From NCBI GenBank assembly GCA_024206155.1, contig JAAGZR010000052.1, forward strand, positions 1-54,055: 54,055 nucleotides of DNA, in the 5' to 3' direction. The notes below the pieces were generated by a model, which ran no database searches, was not told the DNA's origin, and saw only the letters and a program-made list of their open reading frames with translations. Below are positions 1-8,490 of this stretch, one piece after another. Position 1 is the first letter of the stretch. Each line of letters opens with the position of its first letter. Source of the stretch: Aliivibrio sp. (GTDB lineage: Bacteria > Pseudomonadota > Gammaproteobacteria > Enterobacterales > Vibrionaceae). Both the position numbers and the translations under genes were made by a program.

Positions 1-324
1 CAAGGTGACTTAATGAACGTTAATGCAGACCAAGCAGCAGTAGCTGTGGCAACGGCATTAGATGCGGATCTCGTTTTATTGTCAGATGTCGCTGGTGTAT
101 TGGATAGCAAGAAGCAATTGATCACCAGTTTAGATTCAGAGCAAGCAGAAGCATTAATTCAACAAGAAGTGATTACTGATGGCATGATTGTCAAGGTAAA
201 AGCGGCATTAGAAGCGGCACAAGAATTAGGTCGAGCGATAGAGGTAGCATCATGGCGCTCACCAGAAAAATTAGCTGAGTTGTTTATTGGTAACAGTATC
301 GGCACACAGTTTCAGCCTAAGTAG
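1..324 (+). CDS. argB: Acetylglutamate kinase, 3' part only
   Basis: C-terminal portion of acetylglutamate kinase, which phosphorylates N-acetylglutamate in the second step of arginine synthesis. The frame is open from base 1 ([10 protein letters not shown]), so the gene begins outside the window. The visible 107 residues carry the family's NVNADQAA segment, which contacts ATP and substrate, the [10 protein letters not shown] strand-turn, and the [13 protein letters not shown] and ASWR stretches near the C terminus. These match E. coli ArgB closely from memory. It is followed 67 bases later by argG on the same strand with no terminator visible between them, so the two are probably co-transcribed as part of an argCBGH-type cluster. 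Confidence 0.93.
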   Translation, partial: QGDLMNVNADQAAVAVATALDADLVLLSDVAGVLDSKKQLITSLDSEQAEALIQQEVITDGMIVKVKAALEAAQELGRAIEVASWRSPEKLAELFIGNSIGTQFQPK

Positions 325-391
325 GCAATGAGTTTCAATTTTTAGTTTTTAGAATACAGTCGCCGCGGGTATGCGGAGCAAGGAGAATAGA

Positions 392-1603
392 ATGAGCAAG
401 AAAATAAAAGTAAACAAGGTTGTTGTTGCATACTCAGGTGGCCTAGATACCTCTGTGATCATCCCGTGGTTAAAAGAAAACTACCACTGTGAAGTTATCG
501 CATTTGTCGCTGATGTTGGTCAAGGTGCTGAAGAGCTAGAAGGCATTGAAGCAAAAGCCATCGCATCAGGTGCTACCGAATGTTATATCGCTGATCTAAA
601 AGAAGAAATGGTATCAGAATATATCTTCCCAACGTTAAAAACAGGTGCGCTTTATGAAGGTAAATACCTATTAGGCACATCAATGGCGCGTCCTATTATT
701 GCTAAAGCACAAGTTGAAGTTGCACGTAATGTGGGAGCTGATGCATTGTGTCATGGCTGTACAGGTAAAGGTAATGACCAAATTCGTTTTGAAGGTGCCT
801 TTGCTGCATTAGCACCAGATTTACATGTAATTGCGCCATGGCGTGAGTGGGATTTAGTGAGTCGTGAAGAGTGTCTTGATTACCTTGCTGAGCGTAATAT
901 TCCTTGTTCGGCATCATTAACTAAGATTTATTCTCGTGATGCAAATGCATGGCATATTTCCACAGAAGGTGGTGTTCTTGAAGATACATGGAATGCACCA
1001 AATGACGACTGTTGGGCGTGGACAGTTGATCCAGAGCAAGCACCCAATGAATCAGAAACAGTTTCTTTAAAAGTAGAAAAAGGCGCTGTTGTTGCCGTTG
1101 ATGGTAAAGCGATGACCCCTTATGAAGTGGTTGTTTACCTAAATGAGAAAGGCATTAAGCATGGTGTTGGTCGTATTGATATCGTAGAAAACCGTTTGGT
1201 AGGCATGAAGTCTCGTGGTTGTTATGAAACCCCTGGCGGTACCATCATCAATGAAGCATTGCGTGCAGTTGAACAACTTGTTTTAGATAAAGCATCATTT
1301 GAATTCCGTGAAGAGTTGGGTATTAAAGCTTCTCATCTTGTATATGATGGTCGTTGGTTTACGCCGCTGTGTAAGTCTATCCTAGCTGCAACAGAAGAGT
1401 TAGCACAAGACGTAAATGGTGAAGTAGTAATTAAATTATATAAAGGTCAAGCAACAGTCACTCAAAAGCGTTCAGATAACAGCTTATACTCGGAAGAGTT
1501 TGCAACGTTTGGCGCCGATGAAGTGTATGACCAAAGTCATGCAGAAGGCTTTATTCGTCTTTACTCACTATCAAGCCGTATTCGTGCATTGAATAGCAAA
1601 TAA
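392..1603 (+). CDS. argG: Argininosuccinate synthase
   Basis: Joins citrulline and aspartate with ATP to give argininosuccinate, the penultimate step of arginine synthesis; cytoplasmic. The 403-residue product has the N-terminal ATP pyrophosphatase loop [11 protein letters not shown], the GCTGKGNDQ segment, and [11 protein letters not shown] further on, all diagnostic of ArgG. An upstream in-frame ATG at 371 would add seven residues, but the ATG at 392 is preceded by AGGAG (381-385) at good spacing and gives a start ([14 protein letters not shown]) like other bacterial ArgG proteins. Length fits the short bacterial form of about 400 residues. A strong terminator follows at 1647, so argH has its own promoter region or depends on read-through. 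Confidence 0.96.
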   Translation: MSKKIKVNKVVVAYSGGLDTSVIIPWLKENYHCEVIAFVADVGQGAEELEGIEAKAIASGATECYIADLKEEMVSEYIFPTLKTGALYEGKYLLGTSMARPIIAKAQVEVARNVGADALCHGCTGKGNDQIRFEGAFAALAPDLHVIAPWREWDLVSREECLDYLAERNIPCSASLTKIYSRDANAWHISTEGGVLEDTWNAPNDDCWAWTVDPEQAPNESETVSLKVEKGAVVAVDGKAMTPYEVVVYLNEKGIKHGVGRIDIVENRLVGMKSRGCYETPGGTIINEALRAVEQLVLDKASFEFREELGIKASHLVYDGRWFTPLCKSILAATEELAQDVNGEVVIKLYKGQATVTQKRSDNSLYSEEFATFGADEVYDQSHAEGFIRLYSLSSRIRALNSK

Positions 1604-1646
1604 TTTCACGTTAAGTAACAATACTTAAACAAATTGATTTACACTC

Positions 1647-1688
1647 ATCGAAGTGCATTTAATAACTAAATGTACTTCGATTTTTTTT
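1647..1688 (+). terminator. Rho-independent terminator after argG
   Basis: A 13-14 bp inverted repeat (ATCGAAGTGCATTT / AAATGTACTTCGAT, one G-T pair) with a 7-base loop is followed by a run of eight T. It ends the argBG transcript. Confidence 0.85.
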
Positions 1689-1723
1689 ATTTAAACGTTA
1701 ATAATTACAATAATGCGCATTTT

Positions 1724-1762
1724 AATGAATAAATATGTAAGAAAAATGAATTAAACCTTTAT
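1724..1762 (+). promoter_or_regulatory. Possible ArgR operator (two imperfect ARG boxes)
   Basis: Two AATGAAT left half-sites start at 1724 and 1745, exactly 21 bases apart. That is the spacing of tandem 18-bp ARG boxes separated by 3 bp. The right half-sites are poor (ATGTA and CCTTT instead of ATTCA), so this is only a candidate ArgR site for argH. It lies about 110-145 bases before the argH start, in AT-rich DNA where chance matches are common. Confidence 0.3.
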
Positions 1763-1869
1763 TTTTATCAAGAATTACCGTAAGTTTGAACCATCAAGAA
1801 AAATACTGAATTAAATCAGAATTAATATTTGCAAAAAGCAGTGAGCACTGTGCATTTAGGAGAGACACC

Positions 1870-3744
1870 ATGGCATTATGGGGCGGACGTTTTAGTCAAG
1901 CAGCAGACACAAGATTTAAACAGTTTAACGATTCACTTCGTATCGATTATCGCCTTGCAGAACAAGATATTGTCGGCTCTATTGCATGGTCAAAAGCATT
2001 ACTTTCTGTCAATGTGATTAATGAACTTGAGCAACAAAAACTTGAATTAGCACTGAATGAACTTAAACTTGAAGTAATGGAAGATCCGGAGCAGATTTTA
2101 TTATCTGATGCGGAAGACATTCATAGCTGGGTTGAAACTCAGCTGATTGGTAAAGTGGGTGATTTAGGTAAAAAATTACACACTGGCCGTTCGCGTAACG
2201 ACCAAGTGGCGACGGATTTAAAATTATGGTGTCGCCAACAAGGTCATCAACTTCTTCGTACTCTTGATTTACTTCTCAATCAACTCGTTACTGTGGCAAG
2301 TGAGCATCAAGCAACGGTATTACCTGGTTATACACACTTACAACGTGCGCAACCTGTAACGTTTGCTCATTGGTGTTTAGCTTATGTTGAGATGATTGAA
2401 CGTGATTACTCTCGTCTTGAAGATGCGGTTAACCGTTTAGATACTTGTCCATTAGGCTCCGGTGCCTTAGCGGGTACGGCCTATCCGATGGATCGTGAGA
2501 AGCTGGCTCGTAACCTTGGCTTTCAACGTGCCACTCGTAACAGTCTAGATTCTGTATCGGACCGTGATCATGTGATGGAGTTAATGTCGATAGCATCGAT
2601 CTCAATGATACACCTATCTCGTCTTGCAGAAGATATGATTTTTTATAACTCAGGTGAATCAAACTTTATTGAGTTGGCAGATACGGTCACTTCGGGTTCA
2701 TCATTAATGCCACAAAAGAAAAACCCAGATGCATTAGAGCTTATTCGTGGTAAATGTGGCCGTGTTTATGGTGCTTTAGCTGGCATGATGATGACAGTAA
2801 AAGCCTTACCATTAGCTTACAACAAAGACATGCAAGAAGATAAAGAAGGCTTATTTGATGCGTTAGACAGCTGGTCTGATTGTATTGAAATGGCTGCTCT
2901 GTGTTTTGAAGGTATTAAAATCAATGGTGAACGTACCCTTGAAGCGGCAAAACAAGGTTATGCAAACTCAACAGAGTTAGCTGATTACTTAGTAGCAAAA
3001 GGCATTCCATTCCGTGAGGCGCACCATATTGTCGGTGTTGCTGTTGTTGGCGCGATAGAGAAAGGGTGCGCACTAGAAGAACTTTCTATTGCAGAGTTAA
3101 AAGCCTTCTCTGATGTAATAGAAGACGATGTATACCAGATCTTAACGATTGAATCTTGTCTTGCTAAACGTTGTGCTCTTGGTGGTGTTGCACCAGAGCA
3201 GGTCGCTTATGCTGTAGAGCAAGCAGGTAAACGTTTAGAAGAGCGTGATTCAACGGGTGTGAAAGTACGTCCTGCTCGTTTAACTGATTTAGATGCATTA
3301 GAAGGAATGGTCGCGTATTGGGCCGGCCTTGGTGAGAATTTACCTCGTAATCGTAATGAACTAGTGCGTGATATCGGCTCGTTTGCTGTATCAGAGCATC
3401 ACGGGGAAGTGACTGGCTGTGCCTCTTTATATGTGTACGATTCTGGCTTAGCGGAGATTCGATCGTTAGGTGTTGAAGCTGGTTGGCAAAGTCAAGGTCA
3501 AGGCAAAGCGATTGTTCAACACTTAGTTGAGAAAGCTCGTGAAATGGCGATTAAGAAAGTATTCGTACTGACTCGTGTCCCTGAGTTCTTTATGAAGCAA
3601 GACTTTATTCCAACGTCTCGCTCACTGCTGCCTGAAAAGGTTTTAAAGGATTGTGACCAATGTCCTCGTCAACATGCATGTGATGAAGTTGCACTTGAGA
3701 TTAATCTACAAGAGCAAGTGATCATAAAAACTTATGTTGCTTAA
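1870..3744 (+). CDS. argH: Argininosuccinate lyase fused to N-acetylglutamate synthase (GNAT) domain
   Basis: A 624-residue two-domain protein. Residues 1 to about 455 are argininosuccinate lyase, which splits argininosuccinate to arginine and fumarate: the start MALWGGRF, the HTGRSRND segment and the fumarase-superfamily loop [14 protein letters not shown] are all present. Residues from about 467 form a GNAT acetyltransferase with the acetyl-CoA loop QSQGQGKA. It resembles the C-terminal part of ArgA, the first enzyme of the pathway, and ends in a [10 protein letters not shown] cysteine segment. This argH(A) fusion is known in Moritella and Vibrio. It means one polypeptide carries the first and last steps of arginine synthesis. 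AGGAGAG at 1859-1865 supports the ATG at 1870. The GNAT part is probably the arginine-inhibited synthase, as in Moritella; inhibition is not visible in sequence. Confidence 0.94.
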   Translation: MALWGGRFSQAADTRFKQFNDSLRIDYRLAEQDIVGSIAWSKALLSVNVINELEQQKLELALNELKLEVMEDPEQILLSDAEDIHSWVETQLIGKVGDLGKKLHTGRSRNDQVATDLKLWCRQQGHQLLRTLDLLLNQLVTVASEHQATVLPGYTHLQRAQPVTFAHWCLAYVEMIERDYSRLEDAVNRLDTCPLGSGALAGTAYPMDREKLARNLGFQRATRNSLDSVSDRDHVMELMSIASISMIHLSRLAEDMIFYNSGESNFIELADTVTSGSSLMPQKKNPDALELIRGKCGRVYGALAGMMMTVKALPLAYNKDMQEDKEGLFDALDSWSDCIEMAALCFEGIKINGERTLEAAKQGYANSTELADYLVAKGIPFREAHHIVGVAVVGAIEKGCALEELSIAELKAFSDVIEDDVYQILTIESCLAKRCALGGVAPEQVAYAVEQAGKRLEERDSTGVKVRPARLTDLDALEGMVAYWAGLGENLPRNRNELVRDIGSFAVSEHHGEVTGCASLYVYDSGLAEIRSLGVEAGWQSQGQGKAIVQHLVEKAREMAIKKVFVLTRVPEFFMKQDFIPTSRSLLPEKVLKDCDQCPRQHACDEVALEINLQEQVIIKTYVA

Positions 3745-3867
3745 TGGGTATTACAATAGTTATGCGATACACTTAGCTATTTAGTCAAAATAAGAAAGAA
3801 AAAGTAGTGAACTTTTCAATTTGATACTAGTCTTACTAATACTGCTTTTTCTTAGAAAGATTCTAAG

Positions 3868-3907
3868 AAGCCCTGACATCTATATTGAAGTCAGGGCTTT
3901 ATTTTTA
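3868..3907 (+). terminator. Rho-independent terminator after argH
   Basis: A 10-bp perfect stem (AAGCCCTGAC / GTCAGGGCTT) is followed by TTTATTTTTAT. A smaller hairpin (CTTAGAA/TTCTAAG, 3851-3867) sits just before it. Confidence 0.9.
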
Positions 3908-3936
3908 TCTGAATTTCCATATATTCTACATCACGC

Positions 3937-3956
3937 ACTATAATAATTATTATAGT
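3937..3956. promoter_or_regulatory. 20-bp perfect palindrome before the FUSC-like gene
   Basis: ACTATAATAATTATTATAGT reads the same on both strands and ends 22 bases before the ATG at 3979. It could be a dimeric repressor operator overlapping a promoter. Pure AT palindromes also arise by chance in such DNA, and no known regulator consensus is claimed. Confidence 0.4.
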
Positions 3957-3978
3957 TATTAATTTGAAAATTAAGATA

Positions 3979-4473
3979 ATGAATAATTTATTTATATTAA
4001 TACGTTACACTCTAACAGCTTTGCTAGCATACAGTGCAGGGTTTTATTTCAGTGATTTTTTTATGCCAGAAACCGCAATGATTGGTGGTTTGTGGGCTGT
4101 AATCTCAGGATTTATTTTAGACGAAGACTTAAACAAGGCGACGTTATTTAATACTGCAAAAAATAGAATTGTAGGCACAGGGATCGGTAGTGTACTATCT
4201 GCCGTTTATCTTTTATACATTCCCTTTAATGTGTTGACATTTACTTTATTAATAATGGTTTGCTCTTTTGTTTGCCTTCTTTTTTCATATAACCAATATA
4301 TCAAATTAGCTAATATTACTATTGCTGTTGTTGTGATCGTTTCAACTGTAACCGACGCTAATCCAATCATGAACTCTTTTTTACGTTTCATTGAATCAAC
4401 TACAGGTGTTTTATCGGGAATTATTGCCAGTTTGATTTGCTTTTATTTCTTTAGTATAAAGTCAACTAGGTAA
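3979..4473 (+). CDS. Small FUSC/aromatic-acid-exporter-like membrane protein
   Basis: A 164-residue, strongly hydrophobic protein with four to six predicted membrane segments, starting with RYTLTALLAYSAGFYF and ending with a cytoplasmic KSTR tail. The arrangement of an N-terminal helix pair, a soluble turn (DEDLNKATLFNTAKNRIVGTGIG) and more helices resembles the membrane half of the FUSC / aromatic acid exporter (DUF939-type) families. The soluble domain of full-length exporters is absent. A TTG at 3964 could add five residues, but the ATG at 3979 is preferred. It stands alone after the argH terminator. Substrate unknown; the family resemblance is my judgement from the helix pattern and the R-x-x-GT-x-x-G turn. 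Confidence 0.6.
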   Translation: MNNLFILIRYTLTALLAYSAGFYFSDFFMPETAMIGGLWAVISGFILDEDLNKATLFNTAKNRIVGTGIGSVLSAVYLLYIPFNVLTFTLLIMVCSFVCLLFSYNQYIKLANITIAVVVIVSTVTDANPIMNSFLRFIESTTGVLSGIIASLICFYFFSIKSTR

Positions 4474-4512
4474 TTATATCGTTATTTAAGTAGTATGGTG
4501 ATGGTTGTTTAC

Positions 4513-4764
4513 TTATTTTTTTCTAGTCTTTCTAGTTGTTAGTCGATAATATCCCAGCATAAATAAATGCAAGATAAGTAAACTGCTAAAAAGAATACTG
4601 ACAATAAAAATCGCAATCGCTTCGATTTGGTAAGGCGTTGCTCGGAAGAATTCTAGCCATGTAAGCCAGCTACCAATAGAGAGAAACGTTAGTTGTTTCA
4701 TGCAACGGGGGCAACGACCGAGCTTTTGTTTAAAGATGTCTGAACGACAAGTTTTACATGACAT
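4513..4764 (-). CDS. Small zinc-ribbon membrane protein (DUF3624-like)
   Basis: An 83-residue protein with an N-terminal four-cysteine knuckle (CKTCRSD near residue 3 and CPRCMKQ near residue 18) that could bind one zinc or iron. One long membrane segment (about residues 47-70) and a very basic C-terminal tail (TTRKTRKK) follow. The tail should stay in the cytoplasm by the positive-inside rule. It resembles the small Vibrionaceae DUF3624 proteins, but the family name is recalled and not checked. The function is unknown. It is convergent with the FUSC-like gene. Confidence 0.65.
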   Translation of the reverse strand: MSCKTCRSDIFKQKLGRCPRCMKQLTFLSIGSWLTWLEFFRATPYQIEAIAIFIVSILFSSLLILHLFMLGYYRLTTRKTRKK

Positions 4765-4812
4765 GATGATAGATTCTTAGACTAATAAGCAATGCACTGA
4801 ACTTTAAATGTA

Positions 4813-4842
4813 AAAAGACCAATGCGCAAACATTGGTCTTTT
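4813..4842 (-). terminator. Hairpin terminator beyond the flavoenzyme gene
   Basis: A 12-bp perfect stem (AAAAGACCAATG / CATTGGTCTTTT) with a 6-base loop lies downstream of the 3' end of the minus-strand gene at 5042, past the repeat element at 4857-5031. The T-rich side also suits the plus strand (TTTTCTTTTTT). Confidence 0.7.
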
Positions 4843-4856
4843 CTTTTTTAGATATG

Positions 4857-5031
4857 ATACCAATCGTAGTAAATAACGGATCATCCTAGCTAGTTAAAAT
4901 GATCGATAACTGCGTTGAAATTTTTGATTGTAGATAACTACTTATCGAAGCTATTTGTCGAAAAGTGTCGTCTTGTTCTCAAGCATTTTCCTGATCTATT
5001 TCTGAGCACTTACTTACTGTGATTGGTATTA
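4857..5031. repeat. MITE-like element with terminal inverted repeats
   Basis: About 175 bp of non-coding DNA bounded by imperfect inverted repeats. The left end is ATACCAATCGTAGTAAATAA (4857) and the right end, read on the minus strand, is AATACCAATCACAGTAAGTAA. The terminal 30 bp of the right end (5002-5031) recur exactly, in opposite orientation, at 8488-8517. There is no ORF inside. It sits 10 bases beyond the stop codon of the flavoenzyme gene. Size, ends and recurrence suggest a miniature inverted-repeat element; no transposase or target duplication was identified. Confidence 0.65.
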
Positions 5032-5041
5032 TTTAATCAGA

Positions 5042-6508
5042 TTAACAACCTGGGCCACAATCCATGCAATGCTTGATCATTTCAGGGCCTAAATGTAATT
5101 TGGCATTTAAATCACGAAGAGCAGTACGGACACCTTCTTCGATTACTGGGTGGTAGAAAGGCATATCTAGCATCTCTGACACTGTCATTTTATTTTGGTG
5201 TGCCCAAGCTAATAAATGCGCTAAATGCTCGGCATTTGGCCCCATCATTTCTGCACCTAGGAAACGACCAGTTCCTTGCTCACCATACACATGAAGAATA
5301 CCTTTATTGCGCAGCATTACTCGTGAACGGCCTTGGTTTTCAAAAGACACTTCACCGGTAGCGAAACAACCACAGGTACCTAAACGTGTTGTGATTTCTT
5401 TATACGTTTCACCAACCATTGCAATTTGCGGGTCAGAGAATACTGCTGAGATTTTCGAACGGCGAAGGCCTGCTCGGATCTCTGGGAAGCGGCCTGCATT
5501 ATCACCCGCAATACGTGCTTGGTCTGCGGCTTCGTGCAATAACGGCAATTGGTTACTTGCATCACCTGCAATAAATACGGTTGATAGTGACGTTTGCAGC
5601 GTGTAATGGTCTGCCACTGGCACACCACGCTCATCTAGTTTAATAGATGTATTTTCTAAGCCGAGTTTGTCGGTATTTGGACGACGTCCCGTTGCCGCTA
5701 ATACATATTCAACAATATTGGTTTCCAGATCACCTTGTTTGTTGATGAATTTAATTTCAACGCGATCTTCACCTGACTCAGTCGTAATACGCTTCATGCT
5801 TTCTACTTTTACATCAGCATCAAGATAAAACTCTTCATTGAAGGCTTTGTTTGCATATGCCATCACTTCTGGGTCTGTTATAGGACCAACCTGACCACCT
5901 AGACCAAATAGCTTGGTTTCAACACCCAAGCGGTGAAGTGATTGACCAAGTTCAAGACCAATCACACCTGGACCAAATACCGCGACTGATTTTGGTAAAT
6001 CATTCCAGTTAAATACATCGTCATTGATGATTAAACGATCACCCAGTTCATTCCAAACTGCAGGATAAGCAGGGCGAGAGCCTGTTGCGATAACAATGCG
6101 TTTTGCAGTGACGATAGTGTGGTCGTCAACTTGTAACGTATTGTCATCTAAAAATTTAGCGTAGCCAGAGATTTTGTCTTCTGCTGGTATTTCATCAACG
6201 CCTTCTAAAACAAAACCAACAAAACGGTCACGTTCAAACTTAACACGTTCCATTACTTCACGGCCATTAATGATGGTTTCACCTTGAGGGTGGATACCAA
6301 ATTTCGGGGCTTTTTCAATTTGATGAACGCTTTCTGCTGCTGCAATTAATAACTTTGACGGCATGCAACCAACGCGAGCGCAAGTGGTACCGTAAGGGCC
6401 GCCTTCGATCATGACAACACTGTCAGTATGTGCTTTTGCTGCACGGTAAGAGCCTAAACCTGCTGTACCGCCACCGATAACAGCTACATCTACATTGACT
6501 TGTTTCAT
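5042..6508 (-). CDS. Lpd-like pyridine nucleotide-disulfide oxidoreductase with C-terminal cysteine tail
   Basis: A 488-residue class I flavin disulfide reductase. In order: the FAD-binding GGGTAGLG (about 12-19), the redox-active disulfide TTCARVGCMPSK with C43 and C48, a NAD(P)-binding GPGVIGLELG near 180, the second FAD loop FIAGDASNQ near 315, and a dimerisation domain keeping the catalytic pair as YHPVIEEG. Unlike the standard dihydrolipoyl dehydrogenase of 2-oxoacid complexes, it ends in CMDCGPGC, with Cys 481, 484 and 488. Such tails act as a second redox relay in mercuric reductase and large thioredoxin reductases. Its gene follows the peroxiredoxin-glutaredoxin gene on the same strand, 176 bases apart, so a role in reducing that protein or another disulfide is a reasonable inference. 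No pdh/odh genes are near. Confidence 0.85.
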   Translation of the reverse strand: MKQVNVDVAVIGGGTAGLGSYRAAKAHTDSVVMIEGGPYGTTCARVGCMPSKLLIAAAESVHQIEKAPKFGIHPQGETIINGREVMERVKFERDRFVGFVLEGVDEIPAEDKISGYAKFLDDNTLQVDDHTIVTAKRIVIATGSRPAYPAVWNELGDRLIINDDVFNWNDLPKSVAVFGPGVIGLELGQSLHRLGVETKLFGLGGQVGPITDPEVMAYANKAFNEEFYLDADVKVESMKRITTESGEDRVEIKFINKQGDLETNIVEYVLAATGRRPNTDKLGLENTSIKLDERGVPVADHYTLQTSLSTVFIAGDASNQLPLLHEAADQARIAGDNAGRFPEIRAGLRRSKISAVFSDPQIAMVGETYKEITTRLGTCGCFATGEVSFENQGRSRVMLRNKGILHVYGEQGTGRFLGAEMMGPNAEHLAHLLAWAHQNKMTVSEMLDMPFYHPVIEEGVRTALRDLNAKLHLGPEMIKHCMDCGPGC

Positions 6509-6637
6509 AATAATTCTCTCGTAATCGCTTTATTTTGGATGTACTAACCCCTCCGACTTTTTATTATTTTTTAAAGTCAGTCTGAATTGTTAGTTAGTTA
6601 TTTGATTTTGATGAGTTTTCTAATTATTGAGGTGGTT

Positions 6638-6665
6638 AACTAGCCCATAAGGAGATGGGCTAGTT
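6638..6665 (-). terminator. Hairpin between the Prx-Grx and flavoenzyme genes
   Basis: An 11-bp perfect stem (AACTAGCCCAT / ATGGGCTAGTT) with a 6-base loop lies 20 bases past the stop of the Prx-Grx gene. No U-run follows on the minus strand, so it may only partly terminate or may stabilise the upstream mRNA and let some transcription reach the flavoenzyme gene. Confidence 0.55.
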
Positions 6666-6684
6666 ATGGCTTTGTCTTAACCGA

Positions 6685-7413
6685 TTAGCCTAGGAAAGCT
6701 TCTAGTTCTTCGCTGCCACCGATGTGTTTACCACCAATGAATACTTGAGGAACGGTAGTGCGACCAGATATTGCACGTAGACTAACTGTTGTCGCGTCTT
6801 TGCCTAGTACCACTTCTTCATAGTTCAGACCTTTATCGATTAGGTTCTGTTTCGCTTTCATACAGAAAGGGCAGCCTGGTTTAGTGAATACTGTGATTGA
6901 TTCTTGCTCTTTGTGTTCAGGAGCTAGGTAGTTCAGCATTGTATCTGCATCAGAAACGTTGAACGGGTCGCCTGCTACGTCTTCTTCGATGAACATTTTT
7001 TCTACCACGCCGTTTTTCACTAGCATGCTGTAACGCCATGAACGCTTACCAAAACCAAGGTCATTTTTCTCAACTAGCATACCCATGCCATCTGTGAATT
7101 CTCCGTTACCATCTGGAATGAAGGTGATGTTTTCTGCTTCTTGGTCTGCTTTCCATGCGTTCATTACAAACGTATCATTTACAGAAACACATAAGATGTC
7201 ATCTACACCATTCTCTTTAAATACAGAATGCAGCTCGTTGTAACGAGGTAGGTGGCTTGAAGAACACGTTGGAGTAAATGCACCTGGAAGGCTAAATACG
7301 ATAACGGTTTTGTCTTTAAATAGTTCTTCTGTTGTTACGTTAACCCAAGCGTCGCCTTTGCGTGTAGGAAAAGTAACTTGAGGAACTGATTGACCTTCTT
7401 TAGATGTAAACAT
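6685..7413 (-). CDS. Hybrid peroxiredoxin (Prx5)-glutaredoxin
   Basis: A 242-residue fusion that reduces peroxides with glutathione. The N-terminal Prx5 domain has the peroxidatic motif PGAFTPTC with C50. The C-terminal glutaredoxin domain begins near 172 and carries the dithiol GCPFC (C181, C184), the TVP cis-proline loop and GG near the end, which shape the glutathione site. The arrangement and length match the Haemophilus influenzae PGdx type, in which the Grx domain recycles the Prx domain. It is divergent from oxyR and shares with it a region containing a good OxyR operator, so induction by peroxide is expected. AGGAC before the ATG at 7413 supports the start. Confidence 0.93.
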   Translation of the reverse strand: MFTSKEGQSVPQVTFPTRKGDAWVNVTTEELFKDKTVIVFSLPGAFTPTCSSSHLPRYNELHSVFKENGVDDILCVSVNDTFVMNAWKADQEAENITFIPDGNGEFTDGMGMLVEKNDLGFGKRSWRYSMLVKNGVVEKMFIEEDVAGDPFNVSDADTMLNYLAPEHKEQESITVFTKPGCPFCMKAKQNLIDKGLNYEEVVLGKDATTVSLRAISGRTTVPQVFIGGKHIGGSEELEAFLG

Positions 7414-7499
7414 AATGATGTCCTTTAAATTTTAATTAATTTTAATTTCTTATTCGGGGTCTTCCCGGTTGATGTAGCTATTATGCAAAATCTTACTTG

Positions 7500-7536
7500 A
7501 TAGCTATAATCGTTTGGTGTTATCGTTTCAATCGTT
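7500..7536. promoter_or_regulatory. OxyR binding site between prx-grx and oxyR
   Basis: Matches the four-element OxyR pattern ATAG-N-T-N3-A-N-CTAT, N7, repeated. The first 15-mer is ATAGCTATAATCGTT (7500-7514), then a 7-base spacer, then ATCGTTTCAATCGTT (7522-7536). All inner T and A positions and the spacing fit. It lies 57 bases before the oxyR ATG and 86 before the prx-grx ATG, suited to autoregulation and activation from one site. Confidence 0.75.
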
Positions 7537-7593
7537 AAAATCTATCGAATTGTAATGTCATATTATGAATCAAAGCTATCAGGAGTGTAATAC

Positions 7594-8490
7594 ATGAATA
7601 TCCGTGATTTTGAGTACTTGGTCGCACTTGCTGAACATAAACACTTTCGTAAGGCGGCTGAGTCTTGCTTTGTTAGTCAGCCTACGTTAAGTGGACAGAT
7701 AAAGAAGCTAGAAGAAGAGGTTGGATTAACCTTATTAGAAAGAACCAGTCGTAAGGTGTTATTTACCGCTGCAGGCTTACAATTAGTAGAGCAGGCTAAA
7801 CGAATCTTAACTGAAGTTAAGTTGTTTTCTGAATTAGCTAACCAACAAGGTAAGGATATGTCTGGGCCATTACATCTTGGCTTTATTCCTACGGTTGGTC
7901 CTTATGTACTGCCTTGGATCGTACCAACATTAAAAGCAAGATTTCCAGACTTAAATCTGTACCTGCATGAGGCTCAAACGCATCAATTAGTTAAAATGTT
8001 AGAAGAGGGCAAGATTGACTGCATGATATTGGCCTCTGTTGATGAGACAAGCGCATTTATTGAAATACCAGTTTATGACGAGCCAATGGTGCTTGCAGTG
8101 CCAACAGATCATAAATGGGCGGATGAAGGGACAATAGATATGTCTCGATTAAGTGGCGAGTCAGTTTTAATGTTAGGGGATGGGCATTGTTTACGAGATC
8201 AAGCATTAGGATTTTGTTTTGCTGCTGGAGCTAAAGATGATGACCATTTCAAAGCAACCAGTCTAGAAACATTGCGCAATATGGTTGCCGCGGGCAGTGG
8301 AATTACATTAATGCCGTACCTTTCAGTGCCTAAAGAAAAAGTACGTGATGGAGTGTGTTATTTACCAGCGAAAGATCCTGTACCGCATCGACAAATCGTA
8401 TTGGCTTATCGCCCAGGTTCACCACTGCGATCTCGTTATGAAGATTTAGCTAAAGAGATCGAAAAGAAAATGGCAGAAGTTATCGACTAA
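7594..8490 (+). CDS. oxyR: LysR-type peroxide sensor OxyR
   Basis: A 298-residue LysR-family regulator that activates antioxidant genes when hydrogen peroxide oxidises a cysteine pair. The winged helix-turn-helix covers residues 1-60 (FRKAAESCFVSQPTLSGQIKK). The effector domain holds GDGHCLRDQALGFC, placing the sensing cysteines at exactly C199 and C208 as in E. coli OxyR. AGGAGTG upstream supports the ATG at 7594. It is divergent from the Prx5-Grx gene, with an OxyR site between. The stop codon TAA (8488-8490) is itself the first three bases of a 30-bp repeat shared with 5002-5031. Confidence 0.96.
   Translation: MNIRDFEYLVALAEHKHFRKAAESCFVSQPTLSGQIKKLEEEVGLTLLERTSRKVLFTAAGLQLVEQAKRILTEVKLFSELANQQGKDMSGPLHLGFIPTVGPYVLPWIVPTLKARFPDLNLYLHEAQTHQLVKMLEEGKIDCMILASVDETSAFIEIPVYDEPMVLAVPTDHKWADEGTIDMSRLSGESVLMLGDGHCLRDQALGFCFAAGAKDDDHFKATSLETLRNMVAAGSGITLMPYLSVPKEKVRDGVCYLPAKDPVPHRQIVLAYRPGSPLRSRYEDLAKEIEKKMAEVID

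Noticed and set aside
371-391. Upstream ATG extending argG by seven residues
   Set aside because: The ATG at 392 has AGGAG at correct spacing; the earlier codon lies ahead of that ribosome site.
5307-5606. Long frames opposite known genes (such as this one inside the flavoenzyme gene)
   Set aside because: They lie antisense to well-supported genes, have no ribosome sites and translate to low-complexity or arginine-rich text typical of shadow frames.
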